Below the pieces are notes generated by a model that was not told the DNA's origin, did not search any database, and worked only from the letters and a program-made list of their open reading frames with translations. From Valencia hispanica (taxonomy: Eukaryota; Chordata; Actinopteri; Cyprinodontiformes; Valenciidae): DNA of 64,000 nucleotides. The stretch lies in assembly GCA_963556495.2 (NCBI GenBank), contig OY747716.1, positions 27,700,818 through 27,764,817 of the forward strand, read 5' to 3'. The position numbers were made by a program, and so were the translations under genes. Shown piece after piece: positions 11,120 to 20,970 of this stretch. Within the stretch, counting starts at the first letter, position 1. The number at the start of each line of letters is the position of its first letter.

Positions 11120-12699
11120 TGATATGGTATGCATCCACAGATGATGTATACAGGGGGGACCATACGATATATTGTGATATATTACAATTATATGAGTAAG
11201 AGTATATATTGGGATTTTTAAAACTTAATTTATCTGTAGAGAAATTGTCATAGCATTCTAAAAACTCCAACCTTTTTCATACATAACATATCTATTTTTA
11301 TTCCTAGATCTAGTTGATCCAAAGAAGGTTCAAACAGCCACCAACTAGCTGTGATAATTTTAATTTTACTAGAAAAATTCCACCACAGCCAGTGACGGAA
11401 ATCCCGTTAATTTTTTGGGGGAGGCAAGAAACTGTAAAATTTCATGGAACAATTTTTGGGGGTGACATGAAAAACAATTGCTCTCTGCTGCTTCTTTGCA
11501 CCTTGCCTTGCAGGGTGGTCCTTCATCATGTTAAATAATGTTATGGAATGTTACATAATAGTAGCTATAGCATTGCTCTGTATTAGTCCATATTCTACCT
11601 GTATACAGGTTTTCCTATGTTCAACCATTTCTTCCACCTACTACCATTGGTGATATTGCTATCACCAATGGTAGTAGGTGGAAGCCGGCTTTGATGCACC
11701 TTTATGACCACATCTAACAACTTTTCATTGCACCCTTCTCTAATTTCCACTATTGTCCATCAAGGTAACTTTAAAACAAAACTTAAGCTCAAAATAAAGT
11801 TCCAAAATTATTAATGAAATACTTTCAAGAATAATTCAACATCAAACATGTCCTTAAATAACATGGCTACTTTTATTAGCAGAGCAACAACTGCATAGAT
11901 CAGGTGTGGACAGATGTAAACCTAAAGGTAAAGTACTACAACATCTCTGAAATCTTTTCACAATAAAGAGAAAAGACACCATCTATGATAATATGTCAAA
12001 ATGAAATGTGACTAAGTCACATGATCTGGGAGCTATGAAAAAAATCCAAAATTTTTCCATCAACATAAAATCAAATCTAAAAGGTTATCTGTATAGCCTA
12101 GTGGAATAATCCTGGAGTGACCAGGGAACATGAAGTGAAAGCTGCTGAATTAACTCTGTAGTCTTTCAGTAAGTGACCTGCTGTGATCAGCAGCAACACA
12201 ATGTGATAATCAGACCCGCTGGATCGATCACAACTTAGTGAAACATTAAAAACTCTCTTCTGAACCAGGATAAATATCTATCAAATGTCCAACCTAGAAC
12301 CGACTTTTCAGTGTGATTTCATTTTGCTATTCATGGTGCTGAATCAGAGGCCGCGGAAGACTATTCCTCATTTTGACCGACGGGGTCAAAATAAATCCTG
12401 TCATAATACATTTTTACCTGTCTATTTTTAAAATGATAACATACTCAATAGTGGGGTTTTTTCACCCAAACGAGCTAAACAGAGAATCCACATCATGCTA
12501 CCAGGAATTAAGCTTTTGAATCCATGTAATTTTTATTTTCCAGAGACAAAAATCACTGATTGTGGAAAGTACTCCCTATGCAAACATTTTGAGTAAATGC
12601 CACTTAAGAAAATTTGTTTTGTTTCATTACTTGAACAGAATGAGTATATAATGAATATATGAGACGTTCATTGGGTGTACTCATTTTTCTAAGTCAAAC
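11120..12699. other. non-coding interval between Tc1 fragment and zinc-finger relic
   Basis: AT-rich. Apart from the foldback at 11631-11684 and a G-run motif at 11453-11471, no gene is seen. The tract 12100-12420 (with aatcagaggccgcggaagac and ttttgaccgacggggtcaaa) has the look of a decayed repeat, but I cannot name it. Confidence 0.4.
11631..11684. repeat. long perfect foldback hairpin (25-bp arms, 4-nt loop)
   Basis: Bases 11631-11655 are the exact reverse complement of 11660-11684, leaving a TTGC loop. The arms begin CTTCCACCTACTACC. No target duplication or larger element is visible around it. It could be a foldback-transposon remnant, a recent inverted duplication, or a small hairpin RNA source; the sequence alone does not decide. 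Confidence 0.9.
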
Positions 12700-12749
12700 A
12701 AACTTAAAATATCAAGTTTTACCAAGTTTTACCAGGCAACAGTGCTGCC

Positions 12750-12861
12750 CAGTTGTGATTGGCTCAAAGCTCAAGACAATTCTGTGCCTGAGGATACAAA
12801 GAAAAGTGCGCCATTTTCCTATTTTCAGAGGGGCCTTTGCAAGTTTTTCTGCCTGAAAGAG
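12750..12861 (+). promoter_or_regulatory. possible promoter and untranslated first exon of the zinc-finger relic
   Basis: An inverted CCAAT box (tgtgATTGGctc, about 12756-12767) and a YY1-like word (GCGCCATTTTCC, about 12807-12818) precede a sequence that ends at a consensus splice donor (gaaagag|gtgagt, near 12861). The order inverted CCAAT, YY1, donor, then acceptor plus ATG at 13090 fits a first non-coding exon. There is no independent evidence for transcription. Confidence 0.4.
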
Positions 12862-13089
12862 GTGAGTTGCTTTTTCTTACTGTTTTCAAGAAATGTCCGA
12901 GTTTGAAACACATTTGAATGTGTAGACATTTTGAAGTGAATGAACATTTGATGGCTGAAGCATTGTGATTTTAGAGTAGCACTCCAATTTGTGTAATCAG
13001 TTCAAATTTTGAACTGTTGCATTGTACTTCTGAAAAAGTTAACTGAAGCTAGTGTTAATTTTTCTATTTTTGTTTAAACCCACATTAAG

Positions 13090-13511
13090 ATGCTTTGGAA
13101 ATGCAAATACTGCCCCATCATCTGTGAGAAAAGAGGACAGCTTTTTAAACATTTTAGGCTAAAACATGGGACTTGCATGCTTGCATGAGGAATGTGTATG
13201 CACATTTAAGTCTCTCAATGCACTTCATCGCCATTTATCCCGTTTTCACACCAGAAATGTGGATAAAACTGAAACTCAAATGAAGTTCTGCTGTTTGTCA
13301 TGCGAATTTGTTGAACTTTGCTCTGAAACTGAATACTTTGCTCATTTGCGGAGTACGCACTTAAAAGTAAATCACAAAGCTGATTGTCCTTATAAAGATT
13401 GTACATTTCAGAGCAGTGTATACTCCACTTTCAATGCACACAAAAGTAAAACAGATAGAGAGCATAGTTGGAAGAATACCAAGTCTGAAATAATTGTCAG
13501 GATAACTGATG
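13090..13511 (+). pseudogene. C2H2 zinc-finger gene relic, N-terminal exon (frameshifted)
   Basis: Translation starts at ATG 13090 immediately after an AG that could be an acceptor, giving MLWKCKYCPIICEKRGQLFK and a first finger C5-x2-C8-x12-H21-x4-H26. The frame stops at 13186-13188, but another frame from about 13166 continues with CLHEECVCTF and ALHRHLSRFH (C-x4-C-x12-H-x4-H), then a third finger (C-x2-C-x13-H-x4-H) and a fourth (CPYKDC, then FNAHKSKTD) in which the last His position is Asp. From memory this matches the start of a multicopy, uncharacterised teleost protein family that opens with such fingers. The exon runs directly into the TA-rich microsatellite, so its natural 3' end is lost. 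Confidence 0.65.
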
Positions 13512-13518
13512 ATATATA

Positions 13519-13554
<36 letters not shown>

Positions 13555-13767
13555 TATATATATATATATATAGATATATATATATATATAGATATATATA
13601 GATATATATAGATATATATATAGATATATATATATAGATATATATATATAGATATATATATAGATATATATATATAGATATATATTTATAGATATATATA
13701 TAGATAGATAGATAGATATATATAGATATATATATATATATATATATAGATATATATATATATATAT
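13511..13767. repeat. compound TA / GATA-type microsatellite
   Basis: About 250 bases of (TA)n interrupted at fairly regular spacing by GA, giving tatata-ga units. It produces long but meaningless IYIYIY-type ORFs in several frames. It has expanded right at the end of the zinc-finger exon. Confidence 0.95.
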
Positions 13768-14503
13768 GTAGGAAGGAACTTCTGGTACTGTACATGAACA
13801 CACAAAAATGATTCTTTATTTTTTTTTATCTTTTTTTTTACGTGTCCTGTTTGGCAGTGTGGAGCTCAGAATTGGTGTCTGAGTACCAAGTAGAAGCCCA
13901 ACAGATTTACTTTCACAAGCGGAGCAGTACAGCTTTTGCTATAGTACTCCACTTGATTTATGTGTGAAAAATCTTTATTATGAATTGTTGGGGTTTTTAT
14001 TTCCTGATGTTATGGACACGGAGACGGAAAATTAAGGAGAAGAAAGAAGGAAGATGAAGAAGAGAGGTAGGAAACAAAACGTCATGAGAGAGGGTGAGTT
14101 GAAAATACAAGAGAGGAAGGGGAACAAAGAAAACACAGGAAGACATTGAAGTCTGCCTCCATACCCACAGGACGGCAGAGAGAGGGGGGAAAACAAAACA
14201 AAACACGAAAAAGGAACATCGACAAAACCAACCAAACATTGTGAACTAAGAATTACACAACCACATCACACAAAAATAGATATAAAAATACAACAACAAT
14301 ATCACAGAAAAACTCATGGTACCGATTAAACAAGCTCTAGTAATGATAACCTCAGCCCAAGAATATATCCTTAAACACCAGAGACCCCACATCTATGGGG
14401 TGATTCTAACAGCTTGTTTACACAACATTACATACAGCTGATTGTAGACCAAGTGCCGTAAACCTGAATATTCTCTTTTTGTTTTGTTTCTCACACTATG
14501 TAG
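13768..14503. other. interval between the two zinc-finger relic exons
   Basis: It holds a purine-rich tract (about 14020-14215, gagaaag/ggaag-type) and AT-rich sequence, with no coding match. It would be the intron, or the scar left where the middle exons were removed. The minus-strand ORFs across the purine tract are low-complexity (Phe/Ser/Leu-rich) and not genes. Confidence 0.5.
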
Positions 14504-14794
14504 AATCTCTCTATGGACATTCCTGTGGGACTCCTCTCCTATGAGGACAGCAGAGCCGCAAGCCCAGCATCACCACCACTAAATCCCTCAAAAGTGGGCA
14601 TTATCCTAGAGGGCAGTCTTGTACTGGATGACCTACAAAACCTACCTCAAGCAATGTGCATCTTGTTTGGGTATACATACGCACTCCACCTGCAGTACCC
14701 GAAGTGCTTAAAAAACACTTTTATCTTCATTCAGCAGTTAATGCTAAATATAGGTCGAAATGAGCTACCTCAAGGTTCAAAACCAGAAGAATGA
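14504..14794 (+). pseudogene. last coding exon of the same zinc-finger gene family
   Basis: A pyrimidine-rich tract ending ctcacactatgtag (AG at 14502-14503) is a good splice acceptor. The open frame after it reads NLSMDIPVGLLSYEDSR, then KVGIILEGSLVLDDL, then ILFGYTYALHLQYPKCLKN and FIFIQQLMLNIG, with a stop at 14792-14794. From memory this is the conserved C-terminus of the same teleost family (V-GI-LEG...L, LFGLTYALNLEYPK-LKYTFE-IQ). Family members usually have several hundred residues between the fingers and this segment; none is visible here. The usual final Lys/Leu-rich residues also look replaced. Either the middle was deleted or only two exons were copied. Confidence 0.6.
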
Positions 14795-15314
14795 GCTTGC
14801 TGGGTAGGTCAAATTTATGCTCATGGCACAATTCTCCCTGTCCATTAGATTTAAACTGATGGGAGTAAATATTCTAGCAGTTGCTCATTTTCTATAATAT
14901 TCTTGTTGTTCTAGATGTGTCTCATATTTGTTTTACTGTGATCATCATGCATAAGACACATTTTAGAGAGTTTTAGGTGCAAAAATTTTGATAATTAGTA
15001 CATTGTTCTTAATGTTTCTGTTCTTAATGCCGGCTTTGTTGTTTGGCACAGTTTCTCCTGTTGCATTAGCAGCAAATGCTGCTATGGTCAGTGTTTTTTC
15101 CCCAAACTTGAAAGTTGTTTGTGCAACAAACAATTAAGAAACTGTGCTGAGATTGTATTTGGACAAAACATTGTTTAATAATTCAGTATTCATGTTCTAC
15201 TTGCTTCATCACAAAATGTAAAGTAGAAGGTAATATGTGTAACCAAAAAGTAAGATTACTGTTGGCAAAAAGAATGTTTTATAAAAACAAGGTCATCATT
15301 GTTAAGATATATTC

Positions 15315-15320
15315 AATAAA
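15315..15320 (+). promoter_or_regulatory. polyadenylation signal AATAAA
   Basis: An AATAAA hexamer about 520 bases after the stop codon of the zinc-finger relic; another potential one (aataaaa) lies near 15413. Plausible 3' end of the relic's transcript, but such hexamers are frequent in AT-rich DNA. Confidence 0.3.
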
Positions 15321-15506
15321 ATATATAAAATGTACAGCATTGTGTGGTCATTGACAAAAATAAGTATTTAATTGGAATTAAATATTTTCATTTTTGATAA
15401 ATTCAGATTTTAGAATAAAACTAGGCTTTTAAATGTATTTTACTTTTGATATTAAGTTTTAGTTATTGTAGTTTTAAGTAGACTCCACAACATTTTTAAC
15501 TGTATA

Positions 15507-15709
15507 TAACTTAAAATGTTTAATTCTGAATGTTCACATTAAGTTGACTATACTTGAACAAATTGATTTTCTTTACTCTCAGTTACTTAAACCATTTATG
15601 TTTGTGTAACTTAAAAATGTTACATTCTAACTGTTGCAGATTCAAGTTGACTGTACTTAAACTCTTTGAGGCAATCACTTGACGCAAATGGTTTAAGTAC
15701 TGTCAACTT
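15507..15709. repeat. short direct and inverted repeat cluster (MITE-like)
   Basis: Two diverged direct copies begin taacttaaaa at 15507 and 15607, each ending in an AAGTTGACT-TACTT motif. The second copy's AAGTTGACTGTACTTAAAC (15644-15662) recurs inverted with one mismatch at 15691-15709. The pattern resembles a small foldback MITE, but I see no target duplication. Confidence 0.5.
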
Positions 15710-15779
15710 ATCCGGGTTTACATTGTATGTGTTCAATGACTTTTGGGGGGGACATGAACCCCTCCCTTCGCCTATGCCC

Positions 15780-17394
15780 ACACCCATGTAAAATACTTAT
15801 TGCTGGTTATTGCAACCGCTTGATGGCAGCCGTCAGGGATGACGCAACCAGTTGACCTAGGGGGCAATTACTATTTCACATAAGGACAGGTCGAATATTT
15901 TATCCCCTAATAATTGAAGGACTCAATGTTGGAATTTTTATTTACTCAGGTTTTTCAAAATGCCTATCCAGTCTCAAACTCATGCCTTTTGAAACATCTA
16001 CCTTCATATTCTGTCCATTTATTCTTGGAATGAGTGGAGTTAAAGCAGACACCTTGTGAGAATGGTTGTGGCATGTGTTTTGGTTCATGCTCTTTTTAAC
16101 TCAGCTGGATGTCTTCAAATATTTCAAGGCTCTTGTTCAACAAGTTGAGCAAAAAAAGACAGCTGCCTAACAAGCTGCCTTCTCTCTTGAAAGCAGATTT
16201 TAACCCTGTCCTACAGAAAAAGTCGCTTTTCCCTGAGACAAGTGAAGTTTGGCCAATACTTCAGATGTTGACCTCTGAGAGTTTGCTGGCAGAAGCAGTC
16301 TATAAGACTGAAACCGTTTTTCTCCTTTTCGTCTAGCTGCTGAAAACAGTGGGAGTTACAGTCTGCGACTGCTGGCTAGGACTGAGCTGATGTGAGTTCA
16401 GACCAGTTGCTTTTCGCTCACCAGGAGCTCTGTTTTTACAAGACGTCAACTGTGACACTCTGGAAATGGTTTTGCAAATTAACTGTGATGCCGTTCAAAG
16501 CAAACAAATTTTGTTTCCTTTTTGTAGGCCAAAATATGTCATTTGTGTGCTTTCAATCCAGCCTATGCTGTTAAGTATCATCTTTAAAAATAGATGTTTT
16601 ATGGCATGTGTAAGGAAGCTATAACTAGAAGCAGCATGAATCTGCATCTTAAACTCTTTTCCTTCATTTGTGTACAAATACCTGCAATTTCCTATATATA
16701 TTTTACCAATATTTCTCTTAAGAAGAAGCAAGCTCTTTTAAAAATATTTAAAAAATATTTCTCCATTGTGCCTTTTATGACAGTAAATCTACGTATGCTG
16801 GATGTTCACCCAGAAAGTACTGTACTGCTCTCTTACATTCAAATCAGTTTGAGGATCTTAAGAATGTAAGTGTGAAATTGTAACAAAACTTGCTGGTCAA
16901 ATACATCATTGTACCAATGTTTTACCTCATGTGTGGTGAAGATATGCATGAAAAACCATGTCTTCATGAACAGCGCCATTTTTTTTATTTGGACCAGATG
17001 GGCCGATGGTTGCCTGTCTGTCAGCCACATCCTGAACAAGTTTTCTATTGCTTTTACTTATGCACAGCCGATGGGGAGTTAATGCTGAGCATAGGGGACA
17101 TGTTCTGTATGGATCGGCATTGCATTTTGACCCACGCCAGAGCCTTAGATGACTTCACACATTTTGATTGGTCTGGGCCAGCAGAATGTGAGATTTCTTG
17201 TCCTTTTTGATTGAGCAAACTAGGTTATTGTTTATTGCCCCACTTGTGACCAATTTGGTCTTTTTTGTTTAGTTTTTTATACTTTATGCCATCACATTTA
17301 AAGTATTTGTTTTTAGTTATTTAAAAATCCAGACAGGCAGCATTTAGTTTCTATGTTTCTACTAGATCTTTAAAGGAACTCTGTATTTTTGCAT
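15780..17394. other. non-coding interval
   Basis: AT-rich. Several 60-106 codon ORFs occur (for example plus-strand 16890-17210, Cys/His-containing), but none resembles a known family and none has a convincing splice context. No classified repeat. Confidence 0.4.
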
Positions 17395-17753
17395 TTTTTG
17401 GGGGGAAGTTTGTTCCAGATTAGAGGAGAATAAAAACTGAATGCAACTCCTCCATGTTTGTTTCTGATTCTAGGGATGCAGAGTAGACTTGAACTAAAAG
17501 ACCTGAGAGGTCTGGAAGGTTGACACAATAACAAAAGATCCTTAATGTATTTTTGGTGCTAAGCCATAAAGTAGTTTATAAACTCACAAAAGTATTTTGA
17601 CATCTTTTCTCTGAGCTACAGGGAGCCAGTGTAAGGACTTTAGAACTGGGATGATGTGCTCCATTTTCACAGTTCTAGTGGGGACTTGAACAGCAGCACT
17701 CTGGATCAGCTGCTGCTCTCCTATTGACTTTTAAGGCAGTTCTGTGAAGAAAA
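17395..17753 (-). mobile_element. L2-type LINE fragment, 3' part of reverse transcriptase ORF (piece 1)
   Basis: Antisense to the plus strand, the sequence matches the C-terminal part of fish L2-clade reverse transcriptase ORFs. Recognisable plus-strand stretches include gacctgagaggtctggaagg, ttggtgctaagccataaag, gagctacagggagccagtgt and ctctggatcagctgctgct. Frames are interrupted. The element continues at 18304 after a nested insertion. Confidence 0.75.
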
Positions 17754-18303
17754 TGCGTTTACATGCAGTAAGAGAAAGTCGAACTACTGCCTTAGTCTGA
17801 CTGAAGTCTAATTGAACTAAAGAAATCGAGCTAAACCACCCAGATAATGCGATAGATAAATTGAATTTCTCTGCATGTAAACTCCAACCATGGCTTAGCT
17901 AAGCTTTTCTTATGGGAAGTGACAAGAAGTGGAAGTGGGAATAGCAACACCGGTACACGACAACACAACAGAACAATGAGTGTAACACAATCAAACAGTA
18001 CACTTACAAAATTGTCTGCGTTGCAGCGTTGTTGTCATACATTTCTTCGCTCCTTGTGCATATCCTGCCTTCGTCTGCTTCACTGCTATCAGCATTTGTT
18101 TACTATCTGTGTGACTCTAAACCAGCTGCAAAAATCCTACGTGAAAGGGTGCATGTCGTCACCTAGTGACGCAGTGGCGAACACAATTCATTCAATATTT
18201 CAATTTTCTGAGAGACGTAAACTGGGATGAAGGCTCCCATTCTGGTTAAGCTATTAGTCCGATTATTGCCAAAAAGCTCGATTCAGATGTGCATGTAAAC
18301 GTA
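17754..18303. mobile_element. nested foldback/MITE-type insertion inside the L2 fragment
   Basis: The insert begins GCGTTTACATGCAG and ends TGCATGTAAACG, giving 12-bp perfect inverted ends (CGTTTACATGCA). A third inverted copy of the end (ctgcatgtaaactc) lies at about 17871-17884, so the insert may itself be a 130-bp element plus further sequence. Flanking L2 sequence resumes on both sides. The 103-codon ORF inside (17919-18230) is not recognised. The target duplication is unclear. Confidence 0.65.
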
Positions 18304-18640
18304 CTGACTGTTGCAGTAATCAGTTTTACTAAAGATAAACCCATGGATGAGATTTTCAAGTTCTTGTTAGGATATTAGTCCTTTAATCCTGGAAATGTCC
18401 TTCAGCTGATAAAAGGTCTATACTTGTCTTTATGTGTCTGTGGAGGTTTATGTCTGAGTCACTATTCCTAGATTTCAGGCCTGGTCAGTGGTTTCTAGTA
18501 GTAAAAACTGAAGATGTGTGCTGACTCTTAGTTGTTCCTCTTTTTGTCCAAAAATAATTAAGTTTGTTTTATTTCTCATTAAAGTTATGGCACATGAATG
18601 CACTGATTTGTTCTATGAATGGGTTCATACTGTGGAGTAT
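18304..18640 (-). mobile_element. L2-type LINE fragment, reverse transcriptase region (piece 2)
   Basis: The minus strand translates in pieces to EEQLRVSTHLQFLLLETTDQ, then NLGIV, then ISRIKGLIS and LENLIHGFIFSKTDYCN. These match the stretch between the RT catalytic core and the C-terminal domain in fish L2-clade elements (TDQARNLGVV; LEKLIHAFIFSRLDYCN). Several stops show that it is long dead. It is continuous with the piece ending at 17753. Confidence 0.8.
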
Positions 18641-19794
18641 TAAATGGTAAACAGTACTAAGAATAAAGATTGAAAAAGGGGAGAACATTCTGGAAAAGGC
18701 CAGAGACAGGTGGACTTATGTTTGTCAGCCACACAGTGCAAAAAATGTCTTTTTATTGTATACACATTCATTCTTTAAGCCATGCAGAGTGTCTTTCATG
18801 TCTGTGCCTATGAACATGTAGAGTGTCTTTTTTGGCAACACACATGTGCCTTAAGATGGGGAATATACAAATGTGAACATCATTTGAGACCCTGGAGACT
18901 ATGTCAGAAAAAAGCATTTGTTGTGTAGACTAAAGTATCATGATGGGAGACAAGAAAAACATCCGTTCTGTGGACTGAACTGCATCCGTTGGTACACTGT
19001 GATCTCTGTGTGCTAAAATGTCCACCTGAGCTGACAGCTGGGATGAGTACTCATGCCCATATGAGGGTGTTTGTGTCATACAACAGGTGTGTCCCAAAGG
19101 TAGAAATTAAGAGGTCTGATCCAATGTATTTTCAGTCTGTCTGCGAGTCTGTCTGCTAGTCTGTCTGTCTGTCGGTCTGTCAGCGTGTGTCATTGTTTGT
19201 AAGCTGTGTACCAACATGCTTGTGCATAATAAACTTCAAGATCCTGAAGGACTTCAACTGCCTGAAGAGTTCTTTGTGACTTTATTAAAATTCACTAGCC
19301 AGATAGTAGACAGTTTAGATAGTTAGAATTTAGAGACTACAACTGAAGATAAAGGTCGTCACTCATCCACGACAATACTCACCTGGTAATGTTGTAATGT
19401 TGAGCTCTGTATCATATGCATAGTTGACCTTATATAACTTTGTCTTATTAAAATTAATAAGATAAGTCACCATACGGTGTCGAGGATAAATAAATTGTAT
19501 GACCCACAGATGTCATCATCATACAAAGGAAAATATTTATCTAACTGGTAATCAAGTTAAGGCGTGAAAAAATGGTGTACTTTTAAATGATACTTCCAAG
19601 GAAATGTGAACCCTGACACTGTAATGTGATAGAGTGGTACGAGGTTGTTGTAGTTATTCTTAGATATGGGATTAGATAAGGATTCAGTCTAACATACACC
19701 ATTTGCCACAATGTGGGTTTCTTCGAAGAAGAAAAAAATAAGTGTGGGTGATGATGTACAGTTATATCAGGCATAGTTGACTGAGAAATATTAC
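18641..19794. other. non-coding interval
   Basis: No coding signal. A CTGT-rich simple tract lies at about 19137-19187. An AT-rich stretch with short inverted repeats (attaaaattaataaga) lies at about 19445-19465. Confidence 0.45.
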
Positions 19795-20130
19795 ACAGGG
19801 CGACTGTGGCTTTGGTGATAGGAAATAATTTCCGTAAATTCGGTGGGTTGCCGGTTCAAGCCGCTACTCCGTCCATCTTGGTCATTGTGTCCTTGGGCAA
19901 GACACTTAATCAGCTTTGCCTCCTGGTGGTTGTCAGAGGGCCAAATGGTGCCAGTGTTCGGCAGCCTCTTTTCCGTCAGTGTCCCCCTTGGCAGCGGTGG
20001 CAACAATGTAGCTCACCGCCATCATTGTGTGAATGTGTGAGTGAATGGGTGAATGACTGCAAATAGTGTAAAGCGCTTTGTGGTCCACTGACATAAAAAG
20101 CGCTATAAAAATTCAGGCCATTTACAATTT
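19795..20130 (+). mobile_element. tRNA-derived SINE, full-length but diverged
   Basis: A tRNA-like head with box B-like CCGGTTCAAGCC (19851-19862) is followed by tgtgtccttgggcaagacac, the hallmark body of a widespread fish SINE, then cctcctggtggt, gtgtgaatgtgtgagtgaat and the 3' tail aaagcgctataaaaattcag with ggccatttac. Related copies occur at 35.6 kb, 60.1 kb and 62.3 kb. Box A is degenerate, so it is unlikely to be transcriptionally active. Confidence 0.85.
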
Positions 20131-20559
20131 TGGCCCAAAAAAAATAAAATGTCATCATTAATCCTTCCAACTGGATTTCCTCTTCCCAGTGGGTTGGAGT
20201 CTGTCTCTCATTACACACAAATACTGTTAACCAAGCTAAAATAACACAGAACATATGCATAATTTTTCTGGCTCTTGCACATTCCTGCGATAAGCAGTAT
20301 TTTTGATGTAAGTGGTATAGAGTCAGAGTTGGCTTCAGTGCAGGTTTGGTCCCTGATTCAAAGTTTCATTTTGTAAGAGAAAACAAACAGAAAGATGGCG
20401 AGTGATGAGAGATTTCACTTCCTTTACATGTTTGTGCAACACTATAGCTGAACCCAGACTTTTAAAGTGCAAAAACACAGTGATAGGTGCAAGCTGTTGA
20501 AATGGCAGAGGGATAAATGTGTGCAGTGTTGTGCTAAAGCATTCCTTCCTGTTAATATT

Positions 20560-20970
20560 TTTCAAATTTTTTCACATTACAAACACACTTTAATGGGTGG
20601 GGGGGTTATTTAATAGACCAACATAAAATGGCACATAATTATGAAGGGAAGAGAAGATTATATGTGGTTTTCAAAATTTCTTTGGAAATAAATATCCAAA
20701 AAGTGGCCAAAAAGTTTACTCTGATATGCCTAAATAAAATGCAACACAATCAATTACCTTCATGTTCCCTTGTATTCCACCGGTGTCTAAGCTCAGTATA
20801 AATCCAGCCAGTCTGTGCTCATCTGGAAATTAATAGTCAAATACACAGACAGCACTGCATTGTATTGGTCTGTCACATAAAATCCTAATAAAACACATTG
20901 AGGTTTGTGGTTGTGACTTAAGAAACTGGGAGAAAAGTTTACAGGGTATGCTTACTTTTGTAAGGCACTA
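20560..20970. mobile_element. Tc1-like MITE (family A), internally deleted
   Basis: The right end reads gtatgcttacttttgtaagg then cacta, the end of the fish Tc1 family whose ends resemble AGTGCCTTGCAAAAGTATTC. The two sides carry inverted copies of the same subterminal sequence (left ttaatagaccaacataaaat, right ttggtctgtcacataaaatc in the opposite sense). There is no transposase between them, so this is an end-to-end deletion derivative with its left tip missing. Confidence 0.75.

Noticed and set aside
13361..13803. Long minus-strand ORFs (146 and 93 codons) rich in Ile and Tyr
   Set aside because: They are translated from the TA/GATA microsatellite; no protein family and no evidence for a gene.
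14020..14240. Minus-strand Phe/Ser/Leu-rich ORFs
   Set aside because: Produced by a purine-rich tract on the plus strand; low complexity.
16890..17210. 106-codon ORF with several Cys and His residues
   Set aside because: Cys/His spacing does not fit a zinc finger and no family is recognised.
17919..18230. 103-codon ORF inside the nested insertion
   Set aside because: No transposase motif; probably chance.
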